Under the pieces are notes generated by a model. It did no database searches and was not told the origin of the DNA. It saw only the letters and a list, made by a program, of their open reading frames with translations. A program made the translations under genes and the position numbers. A stretch of 64,000 nucleotides of DNA from Flavobacterium sp. ALJ2 (GTDB taxonomy: Bacteria; Bacteroidota; Bacteroidia; Flavobacteriales; Flavobacteriaceae). Every line of letters starts with the position of its first letter. Position 1 is the first letter of the stretch. Shown one piece after another: positions 16,301-25,189 of the stretch. The DNA lies in assembly GCF_015594725.1 (NCBI RefSeq), contig NZ_JADNRC010000005.1, forward strand, positions 186,001-250,000, in the 5' to 3' direction.

Positions 16301-17809
16301 TTAGTAACCAGGGTTTTGTTGAGACATCCCTTCAGATATTCTTATGAAAGAATCTGGTATAGGAAACAATTCATTTTTGTTTTCGGTAAATACTCTTCCA
16401 TTAGGGAAGTATTTACTTTTATCTGCAGCAAAAGCAGCTTTGGCTTGTCCAGTCCTAACTAAATCAAAGAATCTATCAAATTCAAATGCCAATTCTACTC
16501 TTCTTTCCTTCCAGATTGCTTTTCTAACATCAGTTTGAGATACTGCAGGTGTGTCACCTAATCCAGCTCTTTTTCTAATTTGATTCAATAAAGGAATAGC
16601 TTCAGAAGTTTGTCCTAACTCGTTCAGAGCTTCGGCTTTCATTAATAATACTTCAGCATATCTTAAACATTTAATATTAGCATCTGTTTCCCAAGCATCT
16701 GTAAAAGCTGAAGAATAGGCTTTAAAGTTATATCTTGGACTAAGAGTCGTATCTATCTCTTTTTTACCATCAACCTCTTTATATAAATGTGGAATAACTC
16801 TGCCATCATATAAAGTTGTACCTCTAAAAATAATAGTAGCATCTTTTCTTACATCTCCTGCTTCATAAGCTTTTACTAAGCTTTGTGAAGGTTGATTGAA
16901 TCCCCAACCCCATGAATCACGTACTCCTTGAGTGTTTGAATACCCTGATATTCCTCTAATTGGCACTGAACCAACTCCATTTATTTCGAAAATAGACTCT
17001 CCGTCATTCTCTCCTTCTAATCTAAACATTTTAGCATAGTCAGGAGAAATAGAATAACCTGTTACCATATTAGAATAATCTACTACTTTTTGCCATTTTT
17101 TCTGGTATAAGCTTACTTTTGCTAATAAAGCATAAGCAGCTCCTTTTGAAGCTCTTGCTTTTTCACTTGCTGCATATTCTGATTTGTTAGGTAATACTGC
17201 TATAGCCTCATTTAAATCATTTTCGATAAAAGCATAAACTTCAGCTGCAGTTCTACGAGTCAATTGCATTTTTTTATCTTCCGCAGATATTGGGAGACTA
17301 GATAAATGGTCAACAATAGGAACTCCTCCATAACATTTAACCAACGTAAAATATAGATAAGCTCTTAAAAATTTAGCTTCTCCCGTTAATCTTTTTCTTA
17401 AATCAGCATTTGCCTTATCTAATTTAGGAAGAATTGCTAATGCTTGATTACATTTGTTTATTCCATCATAATTTGCATTAAATGTACTTTGTGCAGAAGG
17501 GTTTGATGAATTATAAGTTAAGGCGTCCAACACGTCTTTATCATCACCAAGATCACTTGGTATTGATCCTTTATCTGCATCATCCGAAGTAATACTCGCT
17601 AGTCCTATCCAACCAAATGAACTCATGTCCCAATCTAAAAACTTACTATAAATTGCTGTTACAAATGATTTTGCACCATTATCATTATTAAAAAGTTCAA
17701 TGTCATCTGTAGAGACCGTTTCTGTTTGTTTAACATCTAAATAATCATCTGCGCATCCAGAAAAAAAGCATGCAAATAATACAAACATTGATATATATAT
17801 CTTTTTCAT
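16301..17809 (-). CDS. SusD/RagB-type glycan-binding lipoprotein
   Basis: 502 residues. Lipobox FFSGC (Cys19), then ADDYLDVKQTETVS, the usual SusD start. TPR-like helical segments (AKFLRAYLYFTLVKCYGGVPIV, then ALLAKVSLYQKKWQKVVDYSN) and the C-terminal KCLRYAEVLLMKAEALNELGQTSEAIPLLNQIRKRAGL and ERRVELAFEFDRFFDLVRTG blocks are diagnostic. It sits on the cell surface over the SusC channel and captures oligosaccharide. It starts 4 nt after susC. Confidence 0.95.
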   Translation of the reverse strand: MKKIYISMFVLFACFFSGCADDYLDVKQTETVSTDDIELFNNDNGAKSFVTAIYSKFLDWDMSSFGWIGLASITSDDADKGSIPSDLGDDKDVLDALTYNSSNPSAQSTFNANYDGINKCNQALAILPKLDKANADLRKRLTGEAKFLRAYLYFTLVKCYGGVPIVDHLSSLPISAEDKKMQLTRRTAAEVYAFIENDLNEAIAVLPNKSEYAASEKARASKGAAYALLAKVSLYQKKWQKVVDYSNMVTGYSISPDYAKMFRLEGENDGESIFEINGVGSVPIRGISGYSNTQGVRDSWGWGFNQPSQSLVKAYEAGDVRKDATIIFRGTTLYDGRVIPHLYKEVDGKKEIDTTLSPRYNFKAYSSAFTDAWETDANIKCLRYAEVLLMKAEALNELGQTSEAIPLLNQIRKRAGLGDTPAVSQTDVRKAIWKERRVELAFEFDRFFDLVRTGQAKAAFAADKSKYFPNGRVFTENKNELFPIPDSFIRISEGMSQQNPGY

Positions 17810-17813
17810 AATA

Positions 17814-20800
17814 TTAAAATTTTAAATTAGCACCAATAACGAAAGATCTTAACGCAGGATAAGCATCTAGCTCTACTCCTTGACTTCCGTAAGGATTACC
17901 GTCACCGTTTAATTCAGGAGAAAAACCTGAGAATTTCTGAGTAATAAATGGGTTAATTGCATTTACATATAATCTGCAAGAACTTAGGAATTGTCCTTCA
18001 GTTAAAGGAAGTTTATACCCAAGAGTAATATTGTTGATTCTGAAGAAATCTCCAGATTCTAAATAGTAAGTAGAAGCTACTGGAATTTGATTAGATGCAT
18101 TTGGAGATGTTGGATTATTTGTACTCCAAAAATTATTTGCCACTGAAGCTTCTATATTTTCACCTCCAAAACGTTGTGCTTTTTTACCATTATATACTTT
18201 TGCTCCTCCTGTACCATATCCGTCAACAGAGAAATCGATATTTTTATAAACTAATCCTAATGTAACACCATAATTAGAAGTAGGCAAAATTGACCCTACA
18301 TACTTTTTATCTTTAGTACCAGACAAAAGATCCTGAGTAACCGCTTTACCTTCTGAATTATAATATAGTTTATCTCCATTTGATTTGTCTATACCTGCAT
18401 ATTCATATAAATAAAAACTACCTAATGGCTGACCAACAGAATTGTTATAAAGTAGTTTAGTATCTTGACCATTTCCTAAATTTCCTCCTATAACTTGTGA
18501 TAATGATACATCTTGTAAATTTGTAAGTTTGTTTTTGTTATGAGAGTAATTACCTCCAACCCAGTAACTCAAATTATCATTAATTTTATCATCCCAACGT
18601 AAAGCAATTTCATATCCTTTATTTGAAACTTTACCTACATGCGAAGGAGTTTCTAAAGTAATTCCTGAAGTTGGAAATGGTTTTATATTCAAAATAACAT
18701 TTTTAGTCGTTTTATCATATACATCAAATGATCCTTTTAATCTACTATCTAGTAATTCAAAATCTAAGCCAGCTGAAGCTTCCTCTGTAATTTCCCATGT
18801 CAAACTTGGATCAATTTGAGAAATAATACTTGTTCCTTCGTTCAATATTGAACCTCCTAAATAACTATTAAGCCCTGAAACATATGATTGATTATTAAGT
18901 GGTACATTTTGATTTCCTAATTTACCCCAACCTCCTCTTAATTTTATTAAATCAATACCTTTTATATCTTTCAAAAAGCTTTCTTTAGTCACAACCCAAC
19001 CTAAACCAAAAGCAGGAAATGTTCCCCAACGCTCATCTTTAGCAAAATTTGAAGATCCATCACGTCTAATTGTTCCTGTGAATAAATATCTATCCATTAA
19101 TTTATACTGGAATCTACCAAAATACGAAGCCAATTTACTTTGATTGAATGTTACATCATATAAACTAGTTACTGTTCCTGCATAATCAACTCCATGTCCG
19201 TCTTTTGGACTATTTAATGACCAGTAATTAGAATCTGGAATAACATTTTTTCTAGCAATAGTTAATTTCTCTCTTGGTCCTTTTACAGAAGTTTCAATAC
19301 CTGCTGTTACCTCTACATCATGAATACCGCCAAAAACTTTGTTAAAAGTTAAATAGTTAGATAAGTTCCAATTATAATACTGTTCTCTACCTCTTGTTAA
19401 TAAATTTAAATTTGAAGAAGTAGGATAGTCTTCAGCCTTACGAGTTGGATTTGCTGCTAACCAGATATTTTTAGTATCATCATAATTATACTGCTTCCAA
19501 GAATAATATTCTCCGTTAAATTGTGAAGTAAATTTTAATCCTTTAACAATGTCATAGTCTAATTTTAAACCTCCTTGCAAAGTGATGCTTCTTTGTTGTT
19601 CATCATAAAAATCTAATTGTGCAACAGGGTTACCAACATTGTTAAATGAAGTTCCATCTGGACTTGCAATCCCGCTACCTACAAAAGGAACTCCATATTG
19701 ACCATTAGGAAAACGAACTGGAACTATTGGAGATTGCTTGTAAGCATTTGTAAAAGCACTTAAAGGCTTTGGAGTAGATTTTGTTGAAGTAAAACTAAAG
19801 TTCTGATTTAAAGTTACTTTTTTAGAAATTTTATATTCATTATTATTTCTAAAAGTAGTACGTGCATAGTCTAGACCATTTAAAATTCCTTTTTCTTCAT
19901 AATTTCCTACACTAAAAAAATATTTTATATTTTCTGTAGACCCAGAAATCGAAACATTATTTTGAGTATATGATCCTGTTCTAGTGATTTCATCAAACCA
20001 ATTTGTATTAACGGGTTGATTTTCAGAAAAAAGTTTATCATTTAAAGCTGTATTTGAATAACGTGCAAAAGCATCACTATTTGCCATCTTAACTTTCTTT
20101 AGAGGCGATCTAACTCCTGCAAAACTTTCAATTTCTACAGAAACCTTATCTCCTTTGCCTTTTTTTGTAGTAATAATTATTACACCATTTGCTGCTCTGG
20201 TACCATAAATTGCCAATGCAGATGCATCTTTTAATATTTCATACGATGTAATATCGTTTGTATTAATATTATTGATATTTTCTGTAGGCATACCATCTAC
20301 TATAAACAAAGGATTTCTTCCTCCTAATGCGGTACCTAAACCTCTAATAACAACTGAAGGTGTACTTCCTGGTACGTCTGATGATGTTACCTGAACACCA
20401 GCTGCTTTTCCTTGTATAGCTTGTGAAGCATTCAAAACTTTAGTTTTAGATACATCTTCTGCTCTTAGTGAAGTAATTGCAGTAGTATTATCTATTTTCT
20501 TTCTAGTTCCATATCCAATAACTACAACTTCTTTTAAAGCTGTATCTTGAGATTCTTTTAAAACAATACTCATAGGTGTTGAAGTTGCTGTTGTAGTTGT
20601 AGCTTCAAAACCGACCATGCTAATTTTTAATATTTCGCCTACTTTGGCTTTAATTTCAAAATTACCGTCAAAATCTGTGTCAGTAGAAGTTCTAGATTCT
20701 GTGGCAACGACCATTGTTCCTGGTATTGCCATACCCTGTGAATCCAAAACCTTACCTTTAATTACTTGTCCAGACATGTATGCCGGAAGTAGAATGAGTG

Positions 20801-20828
20801 CTAATAAGCTAAAAATAAGATTTCTCAT
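17814..20828 (-). CDS. SusC/RagA-type TonB-dependent outer-membrane transporter
   Basis: 1004 residues. Signal peptide, then a carboxypeptidase-D-like regulatory domain (about 22-95, VIKGKVLDSQGMAIPGTMVV), the LKEVVVIGYGTRKK region typical of SusC, a plug domain with IRGLG and NPLFIVDGMPTENINNIN, and a 22-strand barrel ending in VIGANLKF. It imports large oligosaccharides using TonB energy together with the SusD protein. It is the first gene of the operon. There is no extra N-terminal signalling (STN) domain, so control probably comes from the separate regulator encoded just upstream. Confidence 0.95.
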   Translation of the reverse strand: MRNLIFSLLALILLPAYMSGQVIKGKVLDSQGMAIPGTMVVATESRTSTDTDFDGNFEIKAKVGEILKISMVGFEATTTTATSTPMSIVLKESQDTALKEVVVIGYGTRKKIDNTTAITSLRAEDVSKTKVLNASQAIQGKAAGVQVTSSDVPGSTPSVVIRGLGTALGGRNPLFIVDGMPTENINNINTNDITSYEILKDASALAIYGTRAANGVIIITTKKGKGDKVSVEIESFAGVRSPLKKVKMANSDAFARYSNTALNDKLFSENQPVNTNWFDEITRTGSYTQNNVSISGSTENIKYFFSVGNYEEKGILNGLDYARTTFRNNNEYKISKKVTLNQNFSFTSTKSTPKPLSAFTNAYKQSPIVPVRFPNGQYGVPFVGSGIASPDGTSFNNVGNPVAQLDFYDEQQRSITLQGGLKLDYDIVKGLKFTSQFNGEYYSWKQYNYDDTKNIWLAANPTRKAEDYPTSSNLNLLTRGREQYYNWNLSNYLTFNKVFGGIHDVEVTAGIETSVKGPREKLTIARKNVIPDSNYWSLNSPKDGHGVDYAGTVTSLYDVTFNQSKLASYFGRFQYKLMDRYLFTGTIRRDGSSNFAKDERWGTFPAFGLGWVVTKESFLKDIKGIDLIKLRGGWGKLGNQNVPLNNQSYVSGLNSYLGGSILNEGTSIISQIDPSLTWEITEEASAGLDFELLDSRLKGSFDVYDKTTKNVILNIKPFPTSGITLETPSHVGKVSNKGYEIALRWDDKINDNLSYWVGGNYSHNKNKLTNLQDVSLSQVIGGNLGNGQDTKLLYNNSVGQPLGSFYLYEYAGIDKSNGDKLYYNSEGKAVTQDLLSGTKDKKYVGSILPTSNYGVTLGLVYKNIDFSVDGYGTGGAKVYNGKKAQRFGGENIEASVANNFWSTNNPTSPNASNQIPVASTYYLESGDFFRINNITLGYKLPLTEGQFLSSCRLYVNAINPFITQKFSGFSPELNGDGNPYGSQGVELDAYPALRSFVIGANLKF

Positions 20829-20857
20829 ATATTAATAAATTGTTAAAGTTAGTACGC

Positions 20858-20865
20858 CAAACTTA
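20858..20865 (-). promoter_or_regulatory. Likely -7 element of the susC operon promoter
   Basis: On the minus strand TAAGTTTG, an exact TANNTTTG match, lies 29 nt before the susC ATG. No convincing -33 TTG is seen at normal spacing, as expected for an activator-dependent promoter. The rest of the gap to 21071 is AT-rich and holds a short palindrome, CATCATGATG (20988-20997), near repeated GATGTA words that could be activator sites. Confidence 0.55.
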
Positions 20866-21071
20866 GATAATTACAACGTTATAGTACGTTAAATAGAAAT
20901 ACTACATGAATACATCAAAATGCACAAATACCACATTAAATCACTCTTTTAAAGCCATTTACACAAAACAAAAAACACCACTCTACATCATGATGATGTA
21001 GTAATGATGTATTGATATTTGATATAAATTAAAGTTAAATAATATATTATCTCTAAAAAATTAGGATATTT

Positions 21072-23837
21072 TTACAGATTCAATAAAAAGTTAGAAAGGT
21101 TTTCGTCTTGAACCAGGTTCAATTTTTTTCTTAATCGATAACGATGTAGTTCTACTCCTCTAAACGAAATGTTCATTAAAGGAGCAATCTCTTTTGAAGA
21201 AAGATTCATTTTTAAGTAAATACAAAGCTTAATATCCTTTGAAGTTAAATTGGGATATTTCTGAGAAAGATTTGTTACAAACTCATTATGAATTTGATTT
21301 AGGTTATTTTCAAAAGTTTCCCATTCATGCTTATTAACAGCATTTATTTTGATAGCTTTCTTTATCTCACTTTTGAGTTTATTAAAATCTGCTTCGGAAT
21401 CTAGAATCCCTTGTATTTTTTCAATCATTTCACTTTGCTTAGCAATAGAAAGCGATTTACCTGCTACCTCTGAGGATTTTGTTTGTAATTCCAGTTCTAG
21501 AATGTGTTTTTGATACTCTTGACTGTTTAAATCATTCTCTGCTTTCAATTCCATTTCTAGAATTTCTTTTTGATGTCTTAACTCTTCTTCTCTTAATTCC
21601 ATTTTTTGCAAATAACGCATCTTATTCCATCTATAATAGACATATAAAATACCTGCAATAAAAGATAAATACAATAAAAGCATCCAAAAGGAAAAATACC
21701 ATGGCTTTGCAACAATAAAATCAAAACTTGAAATTTTACTATAATTTAAGCCATTATGATTATATATTTCTACACTATGTGAACCACTATTTAAGTTATT
21801 CAAAACAATTAAGCCCTCTTTTATAGATCTAAAATTATTCTCATTATTAATCTTATAAAATAAGTTTGGTTTAGCCGCTCCAAATAAACCTGAGATTACA
21901 TTTATTCTTAACTCTGAATTATAATTTATACTGGAATTATTTTCGATTAAATTTTCATTATTAAATACTTCAACCTGTAAATTTAATTTTTGGTCATTTA
22001 TATCTTTTGATTGAAAAGAAATAAAACCATCATCCAAATTCAATAAATAATTATTATTGTTTTTAAAAACATTCAAGTTGTCATTGATAATTTTACCTTT
22101 ATAATATTTCTCCTGAAGACTGTTCCATATAAATTTATTACCATTTGCATAAATATGGTATAAAAGTCCATCTTGTAATAAGATAAAATGATTTTCATCA
22201 ATAGCGGCTATATCTGAGATATTACTAAAATTAGAATTAAAAGGCTCGTTCTTTTCTAATTGATTAGCAATCGAGTTATAAGTGTACCAGGTTTTATTTA
22301 TTAAAAAAAGAATTTCATTTCTGAACTCAAATATTTTTACACCAAAATCATTTTTAATTTTACTATGCTGAGTTACATTTTCTACTTTCAGCGTTTCGTA
22401 ATTGTCATTAAATAAGATTCTATATAAGCCTCGATAATTATCAGCTGCCCATACTTCATTTTTTCTATTCTGAGCTACATATTTTATAGGTTTCCTTAAC
22501 CCTTTTAAAGCTACTTTTTGTTCTAAATTATTACTGTCTTTATATACAATGATACCGCTATACGTTGCTTGAAAATAAAAATCACCAATAGTACTTTTTG
22601 TTAAATTCCACCCTCCATTTATCGTATTTAACTTAGAGAAATGTCCATTATCATACAAAAATGTTCCTTCATTATGACCTATAAAATATTTATGTTTTAA
22701 TTTACTTATATTCCAAGCTTGTCCTTGACTATTAGGTATCAAAGAAAGTTTCTTATCAGCATATTTAAAAACACCATGATTTGATGCCATTAAATAGCCC
22801 TTATCGATGTTTACAACTGAATATACCGACCCTAAAACCCCAGAATTATCATAAAAAATAGAAACTGGAGACGTCACTTCAATATGTGCTATTCCGTTAT
22901 CTAAACCTAACCATAAATCTTCTTCTTTATCTAATCCGATACTCAGAATAGAATTGTTCATTAATACATTTTTTCTATTGATATTTTTAAAAGAATTATC
23001 ATTAAAATCAAACATATAAATACCTTCACCAGCTGTACCAATTATAAGTTTATTGCTCTTTAAAAATCGGGCTACATTTATGTTTGCATTTTTTAAGACT
23101 CCATTTAATGGATTATCCCATGCCGTTAAACGTCCTCTATCTTCTACAAAAACTCCATTTTTATGTGTAAAAATGTATGTTCTGTTTCGATATTTTTCAA
23201 TAGCATGAATAACATTGTTCTTTATGGCTTCCCAGCCTTTTACGGGGTTTAATTTATTCCCATTTACAACAAAAACCCCATGTTCTACAGAAGCTACAAG
23301 CAGTTGATTATTAACAACAAAACAATAAGATATTAAAAATGGAAGCTTCGTTTTTTTGATTGATTTTCCATTATAAACAAAAATCTGATTGAAAGATTGA
23401 AAATAAATTAAATCATTAAGTTTGAAAATTTTCCATACTTCTTCATTCTCATTTTCATCAAATACTTTTGTGTTTTTAGAAATAGAAACATACTTCATTT
23501 TTCCTGCTTCTCTATACCAATAACCAAATTCTTTATAAGAGCCAGAATAAACTTTATCTCCATCGACCATAATTGAGCGAATGATTGTTTTATTTGGTAA
23601 TATATATTTTTCCCAAACAACTCCATTATAACGTATCAAATAATGATTATTTGCAAAATACATTGCATTATCATTTCCTTGAGCTACACTCCAAATTTGG
23701 TTATCTCCCTCGTAATTAGATTTATTATAATTTTCTACAAAAGGAAGCAACTCTTGAGCCTGAATTTGAAATGTTAGAAAGAAGAGGAAAAATAAATTAA
23801 GAAGATTCGATTTCAAAATATTGGTATTTATGTTCAA
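21072..23837 (-). CDS. Membrane-spanning sensor with LuxR-type DNA-binding domain (SusR-like)
   Basis: 921 residues. Signal peptide, then about 600 residues of propeller-like repeats (IWSVAQGNDNAMYF, NSILSIGLDKEEDLWLGLDNGIAHI, with aromatic spacing), a Y_Y_Y-type beta-sandwich (about 640-725), one membrane helix (FSFWMLLLYLSFIAGILYVYY, about 733-755), a charged coiled coil (about 760-850), and a C-terminal GerE-like helix-turn-helix (LTSKDIKLCIYLKMNLSSKEIAPLMNISFRGVELHRYRLRKKL). It has no histidine kinase or receiver domain. The periplasmic part should sense oligosaccharide and the cytoplasmic part bind DNA directly. It is immediately upstream of susC on the same strand, so it is very probably the PUL activator. 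Confidence 0.85.
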   Translation of the reverse strand: MNINTNILKSNLLNLFFLFFLTFQIQAQELLPFVENYNKSNYEGDNQIWSVAQGNDNAMYFANNHYLIRYNGVVWEKYILPNKTIIRSIMVDGDKVYSGSYKEFGYWYREAGKMKYVSISKNTKVFDENENEEVWKIFKLNDLIYFQSFNQIFVYNGKSIKKTKLPFLISYCFVVNNQLLVASVEHGVFVVNGNKLNPVKGWEAIKNNVIHAIEKYRNRTYIFTHKNGVFVEDRGRLTAWDNPLNGVLKNANINVARFLKSNKLIIGTAGEGIYMFDFNDNSFKNINRKNVLMNNSILSIGLDKEEDLWLGLDNGIAHIEVTSPVSIFYDNSGVLGSVYSVVNIDKGYLMASNHGVFKYADKKLSLIPNSQGQAWNISKLKHKYFIGHNEGTFLYDNGHFSKLNTINGGWNLTKSTIGDFYFQATYSGIIVYKDSNNLEQKVALKGLRKPIKYVAQNRKNEVWAADNYRGLYRILFNDNYETLKVENVTQHSKIKNDFGVKIFEFRNEILFLINKTWYTYNSIANQLEKNEPFNSNFSNISDIAAIDENHFILLQDGLLYHIYANGNKFIWNSLQEKYYKGKIINDNLNVFKNNNNYLLNLDDGFISFQSKDINDQKLNLQVEVFNNENLIENNSSINYNSELRINVISGLFGAAKPNLFYKINNENNFRSIKEGLIVLNNLNSGSHSVEIYNHNGLNYSKISSFDFIVAKPWYFSFWMLLLYLSFIAGILYVYYRWNKMRYLQKMELREEELRHQKEILEMELKAENDLNSQEYQKHILELELQTKSSEVAGKSLSIAKQSEMIEKIQGILDSEADFNKLKSEIKKAIKINAVNKHEWETFENNLNQIHNEFVTNLSQKYPNLTSKDIKLCIYLKMNLSSKEIAPLMNISFRGVELHRYRLRKKLNLVQDENLSNFLLNL

Positions 23838-23873
23838 ATATAATCACATTTATCCGATTTTTTGCATAAAAAA

Positions 23874-23892
23874 AGCCTCTCAATGAGAAGCT
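23874..23892 (-). terminator. Terminator after ackA
   Basis: An 8-bp stem with one G-U pair (23874-23881 with 23885-23892) and a 3-nt loop, followed on the minus strand by seven T. It lies 26 nt past the ackA stop and before the regulator start. Confidence 0.8.
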
Positions 23893-23918
23893 CTTTCCAT
23901 AAAACATATAATCTTAAT

Positions 23919-25103
23919 TTAGTTTTTAAGTAAATGATAAACCTGATTTGCAATTTCAAACTCTTCATCTGTAGGAATTACCAAAATTTTAGTTTTAGAT
24001 CCTTCGGTGTTAATTTCACGATTTAATTTAGAACGAATCTGATTTTTATCGTTATCTAATTCAATTCCAAAATATTCCATATCCGTACATACTAATTTTC
24101 GCATATACGATGAGTTCTCCCCTATTCCTGCAGTAAAAACAATCGCATCTAAACCATTCAAAACAGCTGCATATGATCCTATATATTTTCTTATTCGATA
24201 CGCATTCATCGCCAAAGCCAACTGACAATCTTTATTTCCTTTTTCTGCTTCTGCTTCTATATCGCGTAAATCACTATAACCCGTAAGACCAAGCATACCG
24301 CTTTGTTTCAATAAAATTGAATTTACTTCATCGGCAGTATAATTTAGGTTTTTCATCATATAAAAGATAACCGATTGGTCGATATCTCCTGCTCGTGTAC
24401 CCATAATCAAACCGTTAGATGGAGAAAACCCCATGGTATGATCAATACTTTTCCCGTCTTTTATAGCTGTCATACTGCATCCGTTTCCGAGATGTATTGT
24501 GATAATTTTAGATTTATGCTCTAAATATTCTATCGCTTGTTCAGAAACATATTTGTGGCTCGTTCCATGAAAACCATAAACCCGCACTTTATTTTCTGTT
24601 AAAAGATAATTTGGTATCGCGTATTTATATGCTTCAACTGGAATTGTCTGGTGAAAAGCTGTATCAAAAACAGCTACTTGCTGTGCTGACGTAAAAATCT
24701 CTTCTGCTACATTTATTCCTACTAAATGTGCTGGATTATGCAATGGAGCTAATTCTGAAAGCTCTTTTATTTTGTTTTTAACCTCATTGGTAATAATTAC
24801 TGTATCCGAAAAATAACTTCCGCCATGAACTACACGATGCCCAACTGCTTCAATTTCTGAAGTCGCTTTTATTACGCCTGTTTCATTATTCAAAAGTAAG
24901 CTGGCAACTTTTTCCAAACCTATTTTGTGTGTCAATATAGATATTGTTTCCTCAAAAGAAACATCTTTAGTTTTGTAAGTTATATTAGAACTTTCTAATC
25001 CAATTCTGTCAATCATCCCAGAACAAATCACTTCGTTAGCTGGCATTAGCATTAATTGATATTTTATAGAAGAGCTTCCTGAATTTAATATTAATATTTT
25101 CAT
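23919..25103 (-). CDS. ackA: Acetate kinase
   Basis: 394 residues, the normal length. It interconverts acetyl phosphate plus ADP and acetate plus ATP in the cytoplasm. Family signatures are LNSGSSSIKYQL at the start, GHRVVHGG, VAVFDTAFHQTIP, YGFHGTSHKYVS, IHLGNGCSM, MGFSPSNGLIMGTRAGDID and FTAGIGENSS, all intact. It lies downstream of pta with an 86-nt gap that holds a short GGTGCTAAGGCACT repeat of the kind seen in other spacers here, and a terminator follows. Confidence 0.97.
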   Translation of the reverse strand: MKILILNSGSSSIKYQLMLMPANEVICSGMIDRIGLESSNITYKTKDVSFEETISILTHKIGLEKVASLLLNNETGVIKATSEIEAVGHRVVHGGSYFSDTVIITNEVKNKIKELSELAPLHNPAHLVGINVAEEIFTSAQQVAVFDTAFHQTIPVEAYKYAIPNYLLTENKVRVYGFHGTSHKYVSEQAIEYLEHKSKIITIHLGNGCSMTAIKDGKSIDHTMGFSPSNGLIMGTRAGDIDQSVIFYMMKNLNYTADEVNSILLKQSGMLGLTGYSDLRDIEAEAEKGNKDCQLALAMNAYRIRKYIGSYAAVLNGLDAIVFTAGIGENSSYMRKLVCTDMEYFGIELDNDKNQIRSKLNREINTEGSKTKILVIPTDEEFEIANQVYHLLKN

Positions 25104-25189
25104 TGTTATTTTTTTAGGTGCTAAGGCACTACGTCCCTTTTTTAGTATAGGCTAATTTTTTTAAATTTTAATTCCAAATTTCTAATCGA

